This document shows positions 1 through 12,060 of a stretch of 64,000 bases of DNA, piece by piece. How positions within the stretch are numbered: the stretch's first letter is position 1; each line of letters opens with the position of its first letter. The stretch covers positions 4,385,577 through 4,449,576 of the forward strand of contig OZ234499.1 in the NCBI GenBank assembly GCA_965153455.1. Reading direction: 5' to 3'. Position numbers and translations under genes: made by a program. Under the pieces are notes generated by a model. The model was not told the DNA's origin. It saw only the letters and a program-made list of their open reading frames with translations, and did no database searches. The stretch is from Sphagnum compactum. Its lineage: Eukaryota > Bryophyta > Sphagnopsida > Sphagnales.

Positions 1-289
1 GAGTTATCTTCACCTTCTTTGTTGCAGTGCGCCTTTTTTTTTTGTAGCATAGAAGGCTATGGCAGCATTGCTGCCGTCGCCTTCTTTGCTTCACGCCTTC
101 TTCTTCTTCTTCTTCTTTTGTTGCAGCGTGCCTTTTTTTTCCTATTATGCATTGTACATATATGTGCATGCATATTTTTTTGGTTGATGAGTTTCTACCT
201 TTGACTGGTTTAGTCTTTTTGTTCAGTAGAGTTTACTATGGATTTACACCCTTACAACACCGAACGTCATGACACTACACCACGACAAT
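1..289 (+). repeat. 3' part of an LTR-like sequence
   Basis: Positions 149-280 repeat, with few changes, at 657-788, the end of the next LTR-like unit. This stretch ends in CA at 286-287, only two bases before the TG that begins the next unit. The left part (1-148) is CTT-rich and low in complexity. No protein is supported. I read it as the end of one LTR lying against another, cut by the window edge. Confidence 0.45.
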
Positions 290-797
290 TGTGATGCCCG
301 TATGCATGGCCTCATACATGACTGTCGGTTACGGGCACGCCAATCATGCCCTTTAAGGTTAATGTATGCTTTTAGGGTTAATGTACATTCCTAGGTTACT
401 GTATGTTATTAGTTGTTTTAAGGTTATGGCTTGTTTAGAGTTTCAGCTTGTTCACGGTTGTATAAAAGGCCAAGCTTTTCCCTTCTCTTGTGTGTTTTTC
501 TAGAATTCCTTTGTCAAGGAAAGTTTCCTCCATAGTTAGAATGGACTACTAGATGCTCGTGATGGCTATTACACGACCACCGTTTACATACATTACATTT
601 TTTATTTTATTTTTCAATTTATATACATGAAAATTTCATCTCAGTGTCCTTTTGTGCATTGTATATATATGTGCGTGCATATCTTTTTGGTTGATTAGTT
701 TCTACCTTTGATTGGTTTTAGTTTTTTTGTTCAATAGAGTTTACTATGGATTTACACCCTTACGACACCGAACGTCACGGCACTACACGTCATGACA
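290..797 (+). repeat. LTR (about 508 bp) of an LTR retroelement
   Basis: It begins TGTGATG and ends CATGACA, the short inverted ends expected of an LTR. It contains a TATA-like TATAAAAGG at about 461. Its first 300 bp are closely similar to 7832-8135, which stands in front of gag-like sequence, and its last 130 bp repeat 149-280. No retroviral-type coding sequence adjoins it, so it is a solo or truncated LTR. Confidence 0.55.
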
Positions 798-1426
798 AGC
801 ACCTATTTATGTACTTACTTAGGCATCTACCAACCTAATATTAATATTTTATATTAAATTCATGTTAAGGTATGTGGCATATGTACATTGGGCCACGTCT
901 CATAATATAGGATCATCCAAACATTTGAATTGAACGTCCTAGATTATTCAAAATAATAATAATTATATATTTTTTAGTAATTCAATATTAGAACATGAGG
1001 CAACACATCATTTGTTTCAATTGTGATCAAAATAGTTGCATCATAGTCGCATGTGACAATACGTATAGAATGGAGTCAAAGGATGAACTTGTATTTGTTA
1101 TTTTTTTCTTTCATCCAATACCCCTTGTCGTTTGTAACTAATGTCGCATGCGAGTAATGAGATTTTAGTTACAAATGTCGTTTGTGACTAAATTTTAGTC
1201 ATAGAGACCAGTCAAAAATACCTGTTTTTTCTTCTAATGATTATCAATAGTGAGAAACAAACATCAAGGGGACTAAAGAAGACCACTAATGATGCATGAT
1301 AATGGTTTGTGCACAAGTGGTGAAAAATGAATCGAAACGAGAATCAAGACACCCATACGTCTCAAGAACAGGGGCAATGAAGTGATCGCCTAATGTTCGT
1401 TCAACGTAGGATCGTGTTTTTTCCTG
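798..1426. other. AT-rich intergenic sequence, no gene seen
   Basis: The stretch is AT-rich and has no open frame with recognisable content. Around 1130-1230 there are short self-complementary segments with GTCGTTTGT and ACAAATGTCG-type words, which may be the remains of a small inverted-repeat element. Nothing firmer can be said. Confidence 0.5.
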
Positions 1427-4400
1427 AGCAACCATTGTTGCTGCATGTGTTATTGTTGTTGATGTTCGTTGCACCATATGTGTGAGTCGAGTCAACAATG
1501 ATTACATCCATCAAAGTTCGGAAGCTGTCTTTGGTAATAAGGATATCCATTTGTTGTTGGGTGTGGTGAAAGAAAAGGTGGGAAACCTCCTTCTAAACAT
1601 GTGTTCCACTCTCCAAAACAATAGTTAGAACAATATTTTGAAGCGTGTTGTGGGTTGCTATACGTTCGTTCCCGGGCACTGAAGCAAATGGGTACGTAGA
1701 TCATCAATAATATGACCACACTGATGCCATGAAAGGTGGGCAATCATAAGAAATTAAGACATGTATGTAGTGTTGTAAAAAAATGGGCTGATGATAAACA
1801 AAATGTTGGTGTTGTAGGACAAGCTAATAACCAAATGCTTGTCCTTGGACCTGCATGTGAATAGAGACATGTTCACACAATATCTGAAGGAGAGTCTATT
1901 AGAAGCAAATCAAACTCCTACTCATATAAGCGATTTGTTAAAGAAGCCTGCAACTGGGGATAAGATTAAACCACTAGACTTTCATAAGGTGGGACTTGAG
2001 AGCGGATAATTTGGGGTAATAAGGTTTGAACATCTCTTAATGCCATCTAGAACAAGGAGGTGTTGGTCTCAACATATATTACTTCATCTACAAGAATAGG
2101 ACGATCATCCTACTGGAAATGAATGACAAGTGAACGGTGAAAATCAAGAAGGCCTTCAACTATTGCCCTACTTAAAATGGAAAATGCTTGCATCTTTTGT
2201 AATATGGTTGAAATGGTTGGAATATGGTAGAAAACTAACCAAAACAAAAAATGATAGTATGCAAGATGCTCATTTTTTTGTTTTTGTTTTTTCGTGTTTG
2301 CAACATGTGATTGGTCCTTTTTTCCATACGCAAAGGATTTGATTAGTTGAAATATTCAAACCCATTTCATACCAAATGAATCAATGAACAAAAGGGTTTT
2401 GTTTTTAAAAAAATGTTTTAGTGGGGTCCTTTTTTCCAAAGGATTTTGATTCTTACAAGTATTCAAATCCATTTCATACTGGATGGATCATGCAACAAAA
2501 GTGTTTTTGTTTGTTTTTCTTCTTTTTGGGATGTGCAAGAGTGTAAGTAACCATGAAACAAAAGGCAAAAACACCAGGGTTTTTTTTAATAATCAAATAA
2601 AATAAAATTTATTTCCTTTTCTGTCTCTTAATGAAGTGCACCATTTGCAAACTACCTTGCAATTGAAATTCAATGCATCAAAACCTGAGTTGAATGCGTA
2701 TTTTCACACTTGAAACAAGTTGAATGTGTATTTTTACACTTGAGACCACCACGGCTTTCTATAAAGCAAAATTGTTGTTCCAGTCCGTAAGAGGGAATCA
2801 ATTCTGTTCATAATTGCCTCCAAAAGGGACCGGAACATAATTATTACACTAGACAGCCAGAGCATTGTAGTGCAGAATTTCCCTTCCACTCTTCAGAACG
2901 GAATGTTCATTTCTTTTGACACTAGAAGGCCAGGGCTTTATGAAGCAGAATTTCCACTCTGGTCTGTGAGAGGGAGATTCTGCTCATAATTGTCTCAAGA
3001 AGTGAGGAAAACACAACTCTGGTTAGCTTAGTATTCAAGTCCGTGGCAGACGCGAAGCATAATGATGGTGACAAGAATGACAATTTTTGGCACCAACCAA
3101 GTACGTACATAACATATGACGAACATGATGGGACAAACATGGTGTCACCTCACTCAATGTGACGGTGGTGATTACCACTTTAGTGGTACCAAACGTAACG
3201 CGTGGTTATTTGTTTGTGCTTGATGTTTGTCACCATGATTCCATGCTCAGCTTTGGGTGGCCACCCCCCCCAAACCCCCCACATGCTAGAAGTAAAAACT
3301 AATCCATTCCGTAGTACCATAATGGCACCTTCAACACTAGTACGCAATTATACAAATTTCAATTTTTTAAAAAATTTGCCCATTTTTTATTTTATTTTAC
3401 TTTATTTTTTCAAAGACCAAGATTTTTTGTGAATGAAAATAAAAGAAAAATTTACAGTGTTGTGGAACATTCTAGTTTTTGACGTGGAATTTTTGAAATA
3501 AAATAAAAATTATTCAACATTGAAACGGTAAAGTTGGCATGGTATCACTACACTATACAACATCGACAACAAAGACAAATTAGCCCTCATGCTTAATTGT
3601 TTTTGTTTTTCCGTATACGAAGAAAGGGTACCTAGGAAGATCACAAGTGTGTATGATTTTCACAAAGTAACCAACGTATAATTTTCACCCTTGATGGGAA
3701 AAGTCATGTGTCTCATGTGGGTCGGCTTAACCCACAAACATTGGGGCGAACCAAGTTGGTCCAATTGTTGGTGTATCTTTGGCTTTCCGAGACCCATTTA
3801 GGGGTTAATTTCGGTGTACATTGTGATGACAAAACTTTGAATGTTCACCTCTTCCTGGCACTCAATTCATGCCAAATATGACTCGGTTGTAGACGGATGT
3901 GAATTGAGAACCTTATAAACTATCCTAAAGTGTGCTTCTTGTCGACATGCCATCTGTCCTATATGGTGCGTTGGTTCACTCTAATCCAAGAATTGGGGGG
4001 GGGAGATGGGGGGCGGGGGAGGAGGTGTAAGTATTTTATGTCAAAGATGCCATATATTAGAGCTTTTTACAAAGCTCTAAGATATATGCGTTGTGCACCC
4101 TGAAACTTCAATTCCAATGTGCCGATTCCACGTGCCCTCAATTGATTCCCTTAATTTGGTCAAAAAAAAGGAAAGACTTAAGTGTTTATTTTCAACCAAA
4201 ATCTCAAATCTATTTGTTTAAAAAAAAAATTGGTTATTTAATAAATATTAGGCAACAAAGAACCTGACTTAGTATGTAGGTAGGTATAGACCACCACCCA
4301 TGTCTATGGTTTCCCAAAGAGATAAGGATCAAACAAAATTGTTACTAGTAAAAAAAATTTAAATAAACTTTTATTTTCAAAAAAGAAACGCTTCACATCT

Positions 4401-5458
4401 TGGGTGTACCATCACCTACACTTTGTAGCTGAGTGCATGAGGAGGAGGAGGTGAGGACTTTTTTGACATTTCACTCATCTGAAAGTGCAATGAAAGACAC
4501 ATCACTATGGCCCGCTTTACACTAGGAGCCAGGGCCAATGTTCAACCCAAATCAAGCATTCCTATTGGTGCAAAAGTTGAAATCAGCCCCGACTTGGGCT
4601 TTACACTAGTGAGTCAAGGCTGAACTAGAAAAAAATCATTTCAATCTGCCCAAAGTTACTAATAAATGCTGAACTTCATGGCCTTGTATTGGCCCTGAGG
4701 CTGGAAAAGGGCTACATCACACCATGGAATTTGGGAGGCCAATTTGCAACATTTGGGGCCAAAGTTTCAGCATTTATTAATATCCTGACATCAATGTTCG
4801 AGCACTTATTCGTAACTTAGGGCCAAACAACAAGCCAAAAATGCTCATAGTTGGCTCCAAGTTTTTTCGGCCCTGACTCCTTACTGGGCGCTCCTCAATA
4901 GAACCACAAAGATTCCCCTAGAGTTTATATACATAGAAGTTCAACTTTGGCCAAAGCATATAGCAAAATGGTTTTGGCCCAACATCTTTACACAGGTGAT
5001 TTCAGGTTGATCAAGGGCAAAGTTTACCACTTACCAAAAAAGAGTAATAAGTATGATGTAACTGTTGCTCCCTATGTTTGATTGACAAATCATAATGATT
5101 GGTCCAGATGATATCCCATTAGGAATCTCGCACCTCTGCTGCAATTGAGTTGTCCCAAATAAATAAATCATTAATGCTAGGAATGTTGGGAACATTTTTC
5201 ATACATGAAAAACATCACAAGGAACTACAGGGAACAGATCACGTCAAAAAGAAAAACAACAAATGTCAATATGTAATGATTCATAGGTTGTACTCACAAA
5301 CTCTTTGCATTTGGTTACACTTGACTGGTAGATGGAATAAATGTATGGAAAGTTGTTGTTAGGAACAAAATTTATGATCATTACAAACTAATGAAAAAGC
5401 CCTAACATACATAATGAAATCTCTTTCATTATACTATTGTGATAACAATTACCCAATA

Positions 5459-6236
5459 CTAGTAGGTACCCCGTGGCTACGCCACTCCAGCCACGTTTGC
5501 CACGTATTGGAGGCCTGAAGCGCCCCTGCAGGTCCTGTGCGCGTTGCGCAGGCCGGTTTGGCCCGCCCATCGTGCCCTGTGCACCCCCGTCTGGCCCACT
5601 GAGCGCATCGTTTGGCCCCAAACTGCATCACACATCCACACTGGATGTATAAAAGGCCGTGGCACCTCGCCCGGCCCCCCGCAGCGGCTGCCCTGGCCGC
5701 AATCCGCGAATGTCTGTGACGAACACACAGACAGACAGACAGATGGCGGCTCTCGTCGTTCTCCCTGCCATGGCCTCCTCCTCTTCCTTTCTTCCTTTCT
5801 TTTTTCACGTCCGAAATCAAGGTCGTGATATTTTCGAGACCTGAAATCCCCTACTTCATAGTCTCCGTGTCCCTAACACAGATCCCTCGTTTCTTGAGAC
5901 CTGGATTTTGTCATCTGTTGCCATTGTTTTTTCTTCTAGTTCCAAACCCCAGGTCCCGATATTTTCGAGACCTGAAATCTCCTCGTCATGTGACGATAGA
6001 TTGGCTTCCATGTCCCTAACACAGACAAACCCCTCATTTCTTGAGACCTGGAATCTCCTCCTCTGCTGCCATTGCAAATTTTCAAGTTCCGATACCTTCG
6101 AGACCAAATCCAGGTCTCCTCATCATCTGACGATACCTCTTGTCCCCATGTCCCTAAACAGACAGACCCCTCATTTCTTGAGACCTGAAACGAACACACA
6201 GACAGACAGACACCACGTTTGTTTTAATATATTAGA
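5459..6236 (-). mobile_element. Non-autonomous Helitron-like element, 778 bp
   Basis: On the minus strand the element begins TCTAATATATTAA and ends CTAG, and it sits between a host A and a host T, as Helitrons do. Just inside the CTAG end is a perfect short hairpin, GTGGC-TAC-GCCAC at 5473-5485. The same host site without the element occurs at 17669/17670 in the other repeat copy, so both ends are fixed to the base and no target duplication is present. The element is much more GC-rich than its surroundings and carries GACAGACAGACA runs near its 5' end. It has no Rep/helicase coding sequence. Confidence 0.85.
5868..6190. repeat. Tandem repeats of about 140 bp inside the Helitron-like element
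   Basis: Three diverged units each carry TGTCCCTAA followed by a CAGA-rich stretch and TTTCTTGAGACCTG. They begin near 5868, 6012 and 6149. Several frames are open across them only because the unit contains few stop codons, so I do not call a gene here. Confidence 0.65.
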
Positions 6237-7831
6237 TGTTGTGATCCAAATAACCTAACAGAAAGCCAGTGAAATGGAACCTTGTTGCCCATACAAATGC
6301 TTTTCATTGGAATCATAATCTAATAGCACGATTTGATTCCAACCAAAGATTTTTCTTGCCGAACCATGTGTCAGGAACCAGATTGAGACCAATCAGAATT
6401 CGCCAACACTAATATTGACCAATGTTGATTCGTTATTGTCTTTTAAACATACAAGCCTGGTCCCCATATTAGATACTTTTAAAAAATTTGATACCAACCT
6501 GGTCTTGGAATTGAGTACTTTTCAAAACTTTCATACCAACATGGTCTTGGTACTGGTCCAAGCTTAATTTTTGGTTATTATTTAACAAAATACATATTTG
6601 ATATGAAATTGGTATAAATCTCTCATACAATGTCTAGTATGATCTTGAATTCCTTCCATGCTAGTACCATTACCAAGCTAGGATTATTTCAAGTCATACC
6701 AACCTAATATTTTGGTAATCTCAGTTGTTACCATTGTAGAATCCTTGCTTTTAATTGTGTGAATAACAATGTTGCACTATATGCATGCCTTAGATATTAG
6801 ACCAACATTAGTATAGACAGGGTTTTTTAGCGGACATTGTTATAGTTGATCCAACCTCCTTGAATATGGTACAATGAATATGGTATAGGGTGTATAGTCC
6901 ACAACAATGCATGTAATGGTAGTTGTTGTTTAGGAGAAAACATAATCATACGTGAAATGCACATGAAAACACAATTTTATTAATTTTATTACATAGAATT
7001 ATGGTTGTTTTTGTTTTCATTTTGAATTTTTTTTATTTCTTATGTTTAGGCCACTATAGCCTACCAATAGCCATTTTTTTTAGTTCATGTATGTTTATTT
7101 CTTATTATCAACTATGTTTGTCCATAACCATCCAATGTGCATAGGCCATTGTGATTTTTCAACGTGTTGCGGCACTTGAGAGGCATTACTCATCTCTTCC
7201 ACACCTTGCAACCATTGCACCTCCATCACTAACCAATTTGTGATAGACCACACCTTTTTAATTTACAATCTTCTATTTGATTAGTGTATTACTGGTGTCT
7301 TGATTATTATGTCCTTTTGTGACATGTGTTCTCATGCTTTTATTTGCCTTAGATTTCTTGTCGACAAGTTCTGATGCCTGCTTTTCTTTTATATACATGG
7401 TTTTTCTTATTGCCATTAGGTGGTTGTGAAAATATTTATACACAAATACATTGTGATCTCAACAACCTATCAAAAAGTCATTTAAATGGACCTTGTTTTT
7501 TGTTGTATGGATAAACACTTTCCATTACGATTATAACCTGATAGCTTAGTCTAATTTCAACAAAAGATTGATCTTATTACTAAACCTTTACCTCAAATGA
7601 GATTGAGAACCAATTGGAAATTGATCAACACTAATATCAACCAATGTTGGTAACCTAATCGTGGTATTAGACACTTAAAGAATAAATTCCAGCCTGGTCT
7701 TGGTGTTGAGTACTTAAAAAAACTTTGGTACTAACTTGGTCCTATTATTGGGTCCAAGACTAATTTTTTGGCTGGTATTTAACAATATACTCAATATTGA
7801 AACTAGTATAAAACAGGTACAAGGCTAGTAT

Positions 7832-8135
7832 TGTCATGGTCGTATGCATGGCCTCATACATGACGGTCGGTTACGGGCATGCCAATCATGCCTTTTAGGG
7901 TGAATGTATGGTCTTAGGGTTCATGTACATTTTTAGGTTACTGTATGCTATTAGGTGTTTTAGGGTTATGGCTTGTTTAAGGTTTTAGCTTGTTGGCGAC
8001 TGTATAAAAGGCCAAGCTTTTCCCTTTTCTTGTTAGTTTTTCTAGAATTCCTTTGTCAGGAAGAGTTTCTTCCATAGTCAAACTTGATGGCTATTACACG
8101 GCTATTACACGGCCACAGTTTACATACACTACGTT
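7832..8135 (+). repeat. 5' LTR (U3/R-like part) of a truncated retroelement
   Basis: It begins TGTCATGG and is closely similar to 290-598, including TATAAAAGG at about 8003. The match ends near TACATACACTACG. Sequence downstream contains gag- and protease-like remains, so this is likely the 5' LTR of that element. Its left edge is the exact end of similarity between the two large repeat copies. Confidence 0.6.
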
Positions 8136-8929
8136 TTCTTCCCTTCTTTTTAGTTTTACTGTAGAAAAATTGTTATCTGTTGCTTAATGTTTAAAGCAGC
8201 AGATTTTTTTTGGTTTTGAGTTTCTTGGGTTTCTTTTGTTGTTGGTGTTGTTGTTGCTACTACTTCTCCTTTCTTGTGTTCTTGTTGTAGCTGCAGTACA
8301 AGCGTAGAAAAAGAAGGAGAATTAGCAACAGCGTAAGCGTCGTCTTCTCTTTCACAACAAGGGCAACTCCAGTAATAACCTCGGTTGCTCCTCGTCCTGC
8401 GACGGTTCCAACAGGGGTGAAGGAAGCGGTTGTGACGCTAAGCACCTTTTGGTCCTTCTCGTCCTCTTGCAACTGTAGTTACTTGTTGCTGGGTGAGTAA
8501 ATTCGAAAATTTGTTGAAGTCGGACTTTCGTATTGTTACTCAGAGGATAATTAATCCGTTGCTTCTGCTGCAGCTACGACGATGACAAGGATGTCTTGAT
8601 GGATGTAGCGCCGAGGCCGTAGCAACTAGTGAGGATGTTCTTTTGGTGTGTTCTCCTCCCTCTTACGACTGACCTTTTGTCCCCTTTCTTGTGCGTTAGT
8701 GGATGTCGCGTGGATCATCATCTGTTGTGCACAGGAGGAGGCGAAAGAAGCCTTGAAGACTTTCGAAAACTACAGGACCAAGTACAGCGTCAAGCAATAA
8801 GAAGAAAAAAAAACTTTCTTTTGCACGCCATCACTGTAAAGCTTTCGAACGATTTGTAACATTGTGTCCGCGGGACACGTCTATCGTGTTATCGTCCGTC
8901 GCATTGCCGGTCGTTGTAGTTATCGGCTG

Positions 8930-9190
8930 TCGCGTTGTCGGCCGTTACTGTTGACGTCTGTTTGACATTTGGTCGACCTTCGTCTCAAGTTTGTCTGACT
9001 TCTGTTTGATGTCCGTCCGACTTCCATCCGACTTTCATTCGATGTCCGTCTGATGTCTGTCCAACTTTCGTCCGACTTTCGTTCGACGTTCGTCTAATGT
9101 CCATTTGTCCGGTTCCATCCGTGCAATTTCGATCGTCCAATTTTGTCCGTCCAGCCCCTTCCGTCCATCAACGTCCGTTAGTCGCCATTC
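8930..9190. repeat. Degenerate short-period repeat in the retroelement leader
   Basis: The words GTCCGACTTTC, GTTCGACG, GTCTGATGTCC and GTCCGTCC recur about every 10-11 bases with drifting sequence. The stretch is CpG-rich compared with its surroundings. Open frames across it encode only low-complexity Ser/Val/Arg/Pro-rich peptides and are not credible genes. Confidence 0.55.
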
Positions 9191-9289
9191 ACCCCGTCGA
9201 CGCATCATATTCCTCAAACCGTACGTTGTGTTATAATTTTGTGCCTAGTGCTCTGTATTACTACAAAAGTTTGGGGCATGGGACAACAC

Positions 9290-10785
9290 CATGTCCTTGG
9301 ATGATCAGAGCATTATCGCTCAGCCAAGAGCCACTGTATCAGCTAAGAAGTGACACACAATCTTTTGAGCCGATTTCGTTGAGCTCACGATTTTCACGCC
9401 AGTACCGTCAAACTTCCACAACGCCACCGTCATCCAGTACAACTCCACCAGAAATTCAAGTTCAGGCTACACTACATCAATGGTACATCAGAGTGCATTT
9501 GGAAGGGTTAATTAGTGGGGTACACCTGTTGCCGCACCTGCTTTCACACCATCACTGTATATTCCGCTGCAAGCTGTTACCTCTATAACCATATACACCA
9601 TAGAGGTCAACAGTTCCTCTGGGAGAATTGAGAAGTTTTGCAAAAGGCCATGTACCATTTCTTTGAGGGAATTCAAGGCAACTTTCTCAACTGTGGTTTG
9701 TGAATTGGAGTTCAAGTATGGCGTTAATTACATTGAGGCGTTCACATTCAAACAACTAGCCCGTTATGTGCACTATGAGGCATTGGATGTTTATGAGCAA
9801 CATTTTCCGAAGATTTTGGGCATCACTCAAATCCCGAATCCAGCTTATGTCACAGCCATCATCAATGCCTCTCAAGCTGCACTACACATATTGTGCCCAG
9901 TAATCCAGATCTGGTACCTACTTCGGTAAACCTTTTTTTTCAACAACTCATTGCTACTACCGCAAACATTCTTCCCACCATCGATGCACCAACTTTTACT
10001 GATCCAATGGGGGAATTCTTTCGAGTTCCTGAGCTGGAATTTCCGGTCAAGAGTTCTGAAAAAATTCTGTAGCTCGCCACCTTCTGTCGGGAGAAGGATG
10101 AAACCCTCGAGATGCTCTACAAGGAAGCTTCTAAAGCTCAAAGAGGATACTTAGAGCATAATAAACCTGGAAGTTGCCCATCGATATTTTCGTTCGTTGG
10201 AAGGTACTCCGACACTCCATGCGCTGGTTTTGTAAAGGGTTTTTTTGCAGAATTTGGAGACTCGTACACTTTGCTGGATGTGTACAATATTTCTGAGAAG
10301 CACACTATGAGGCCAATACTATGAGGCCTCCATCACATTCAAGGCCTCAGCCTCCACCAAGTGCGCCAACCAGATCATCACATTCTTCTTCAAGGGCTAA
10401 AGCGATGCACTCGGTTGCACCAATTGTACCTTCTTGCAACTATTGTGGCAATCCTGCCCACAAAGCTAGTGAATGCAACAATCATTTCGAAGATCTTTTT
10501 TGTGATTATTGTGGGAAAGACGGACATCAGGAAGTTGTTTATTTTGCCAACTTCCTGGAACGGAAACAACTCCGATTACCACGGCAAAATCTGCTAACAT
10601 CTTTCGCTGCCCCTCAACCAAAAGCCAAGGCACCTCAACCTTCCACTCAGGTTTTCCCCACTAAAGGTAATTCCAGTAAGAATGCTAAGAAGAAGGAGCA
10701 CAATGCTAACAAGAGGGAGGTGCTCCAAGCCCATGCCGCTCAAGTTCAAACTCTGCAAAATGAACTCGAATCATTGAGGGCCTAA
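9290..10785 (+). pseudogene. gag-like pseudogene with CCHC zinc knuckle
   Basis: Conceptual reading across at least three frames gives a capsid-like region (about 9540-9890), a coiled or charged stretch (about 10070-10320) and then a nucleocapsid-like tail starting at 10321. The tail has one intact zinc knuckle of the form CX2CX4HX4C (CNYCGNPAHKASEC, near 10435-10476). A second knuckle (CDYCGKDGH...) has Tyr where the last Cys should be. A Lys-rich stretch and a short coiled coil (QVQTLQNELESL) follow. In-frame stops and frame changes mark it as inactive. In the family, gag forms the particle and the knuckles bind RNA. Confidence 0.75.
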
Positions 10786-11559
10786 CTTGCTAATCTAAAA
10801 AACAAGTCTTCCCAACCAAGTAGTCATGCCCAACATGTATAGGGTTTAGGATCATGGGAGGGACCTCCTAGGTCGTTCTATGGCCTTTCACACGATGCCA
10901 TCGTTGGGGAGTATGTTCTTTCCAGTGCATACAATTCTAGTCTCACACTAGAATTTGCCATTTCTTTTTGCCCTTCCTACTTCGCGACACAAGAAGCTAG
11001 TGTGGCACCCAGAGTTTCTACCACTAAGCAAGTAATTTAGACTCATGGACTCGCATCTAGTTCAAGTCCTATTACCAGGTCTAGAGGAGCTCGAGTAGTC
11101 ATGCCACAATCTTTTCGTCCTGTCAACAAGGAAGAAGAACGCACCTTGTTGGCAAGGGGGGAGGAGATTACTACATCACAAGCTGCTAAAGCATCAAATT
11201 TTCGTGTCCCAGGAATACATGTATATCAGGAAAACACGCAATTTTCCACTAATCAGCTTATGGAGTGCTAATGTCAAATGCGTGAAGTGGCGCAAAAGCT
11301 TCTGAGTACATCGTTGTTTAGTTTTCAAGATTTGAAGCTAAGCACCAGGGACATAATTGCAGTAGTAAAGGATACCCTGAACATTACATAAGGTCTTTTG
11401 CCAATCCCTAATCCACATGCTACAAGGGTCCGATCTAACACCTTGGAGAGACATTCGATTGGCTCACATGTTGTAGATGGCGTTCGTAATCTAGTCACTA
11501 GTTCTAGCATGGCGAAACTAGTGGGCTCTCTTACCTTTGATTCTACATTCACTTAGAAG

Positions 11560-12060
11560 GGAGCTAAGAACACCTCACTTGTGGATTTGTTACTTAGCAA
11601 AAGCGTTGTGGATAGCCATTCTCTCCAAAAAGTCTTTCACCCATTTTCGAAGGTGGTGACTAATGAGAAAATTTCCATCGCCATTGGAGTTGCCATTGTC
11701 GACAATACTGGGTTAATAATCTAGGTGGGAGGACATACACCCATAGTGGTACTTCTTGATACAGGTGCCCAACCAGTGATTACTAGAGTTCAATTCACCA
11801 AAAAGATGGGCATGTTCGACTCCAAATTATGAAAATATATGTGGCAAATTCGCACCGCTAATGGGAACGTAGAAAAAGTACTTGGGGAGAGTTTGGATTT
11901 GATTGCACTTAATTTCAATGAAGGTACAAATCAAAAGCTTTGCCTACAGGTCAAATATTTAGTCACCAATGCTAGCAACTACGAAATGTTCATTGGGCAA
12001 GAGGCCCTGTTTCCACCAAGTTTCACAATTGATAACTAGTTCGAGCATGCGTACTACCGA
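11560..12060 (+). pseudogene. Retropepsin-like aspartic protease fragment
   Basis: The reading VVLLDTGAQPV at about 11746-11778 contains the DTGA active-site motif of retroviral-type aspartic proteases, preceded by the expected hydrophobic strand. A stop follows about 20 residues later, and the rest of the domain continues in the open frame 11839-12039 (WQIRTANG... MFIGQEALFPP), so the gene is broken. A further open stretch to 12390 is probably the linker toward the missing polymerase and shows no conserved motif. Its neighbours (gag upstream, nothing downstream) indicate a truncated element. Confidence 0.65.

Larger units (their letters stand above)
1427..7831 (+). repeat. Large repeat block, copy 1
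   Basis: From the GCAACCATTGTTG-type start to the LTR at 7832, this block matches 12438-about 19310 in order and orientation with scattered substitutions and indels. No long open frame survives in either copy. Positions 6240-6640 and 7440-7831 resemble each other, so the block carries an internal direct repeat of about 390 bp. These repeats are rich in GGTACT/TACCAAC words and flank about 800 bp. It could be a large degenerate transposon or a segmental duplication. A third, weaker copy at 36.83-37.99 kb favours a dispersed repeat family. No transposase or reverse transcriptase was recognised. Confidence 0.75.

Noticed and set aside
4450-5040. Possible MITE with GGCC-rich ends and TTTACAC words (also at 16330-16860)
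   Set aside because: Inverted ends are too poor to define. The similarity is explained by the large repeat copies.
5449-6258. Several overlapping frames of 80-120 aa in the GC-rich block
   Set aside because: They overlap on both strands inside the Helitron and follow its tandem repeats. No domain is present.
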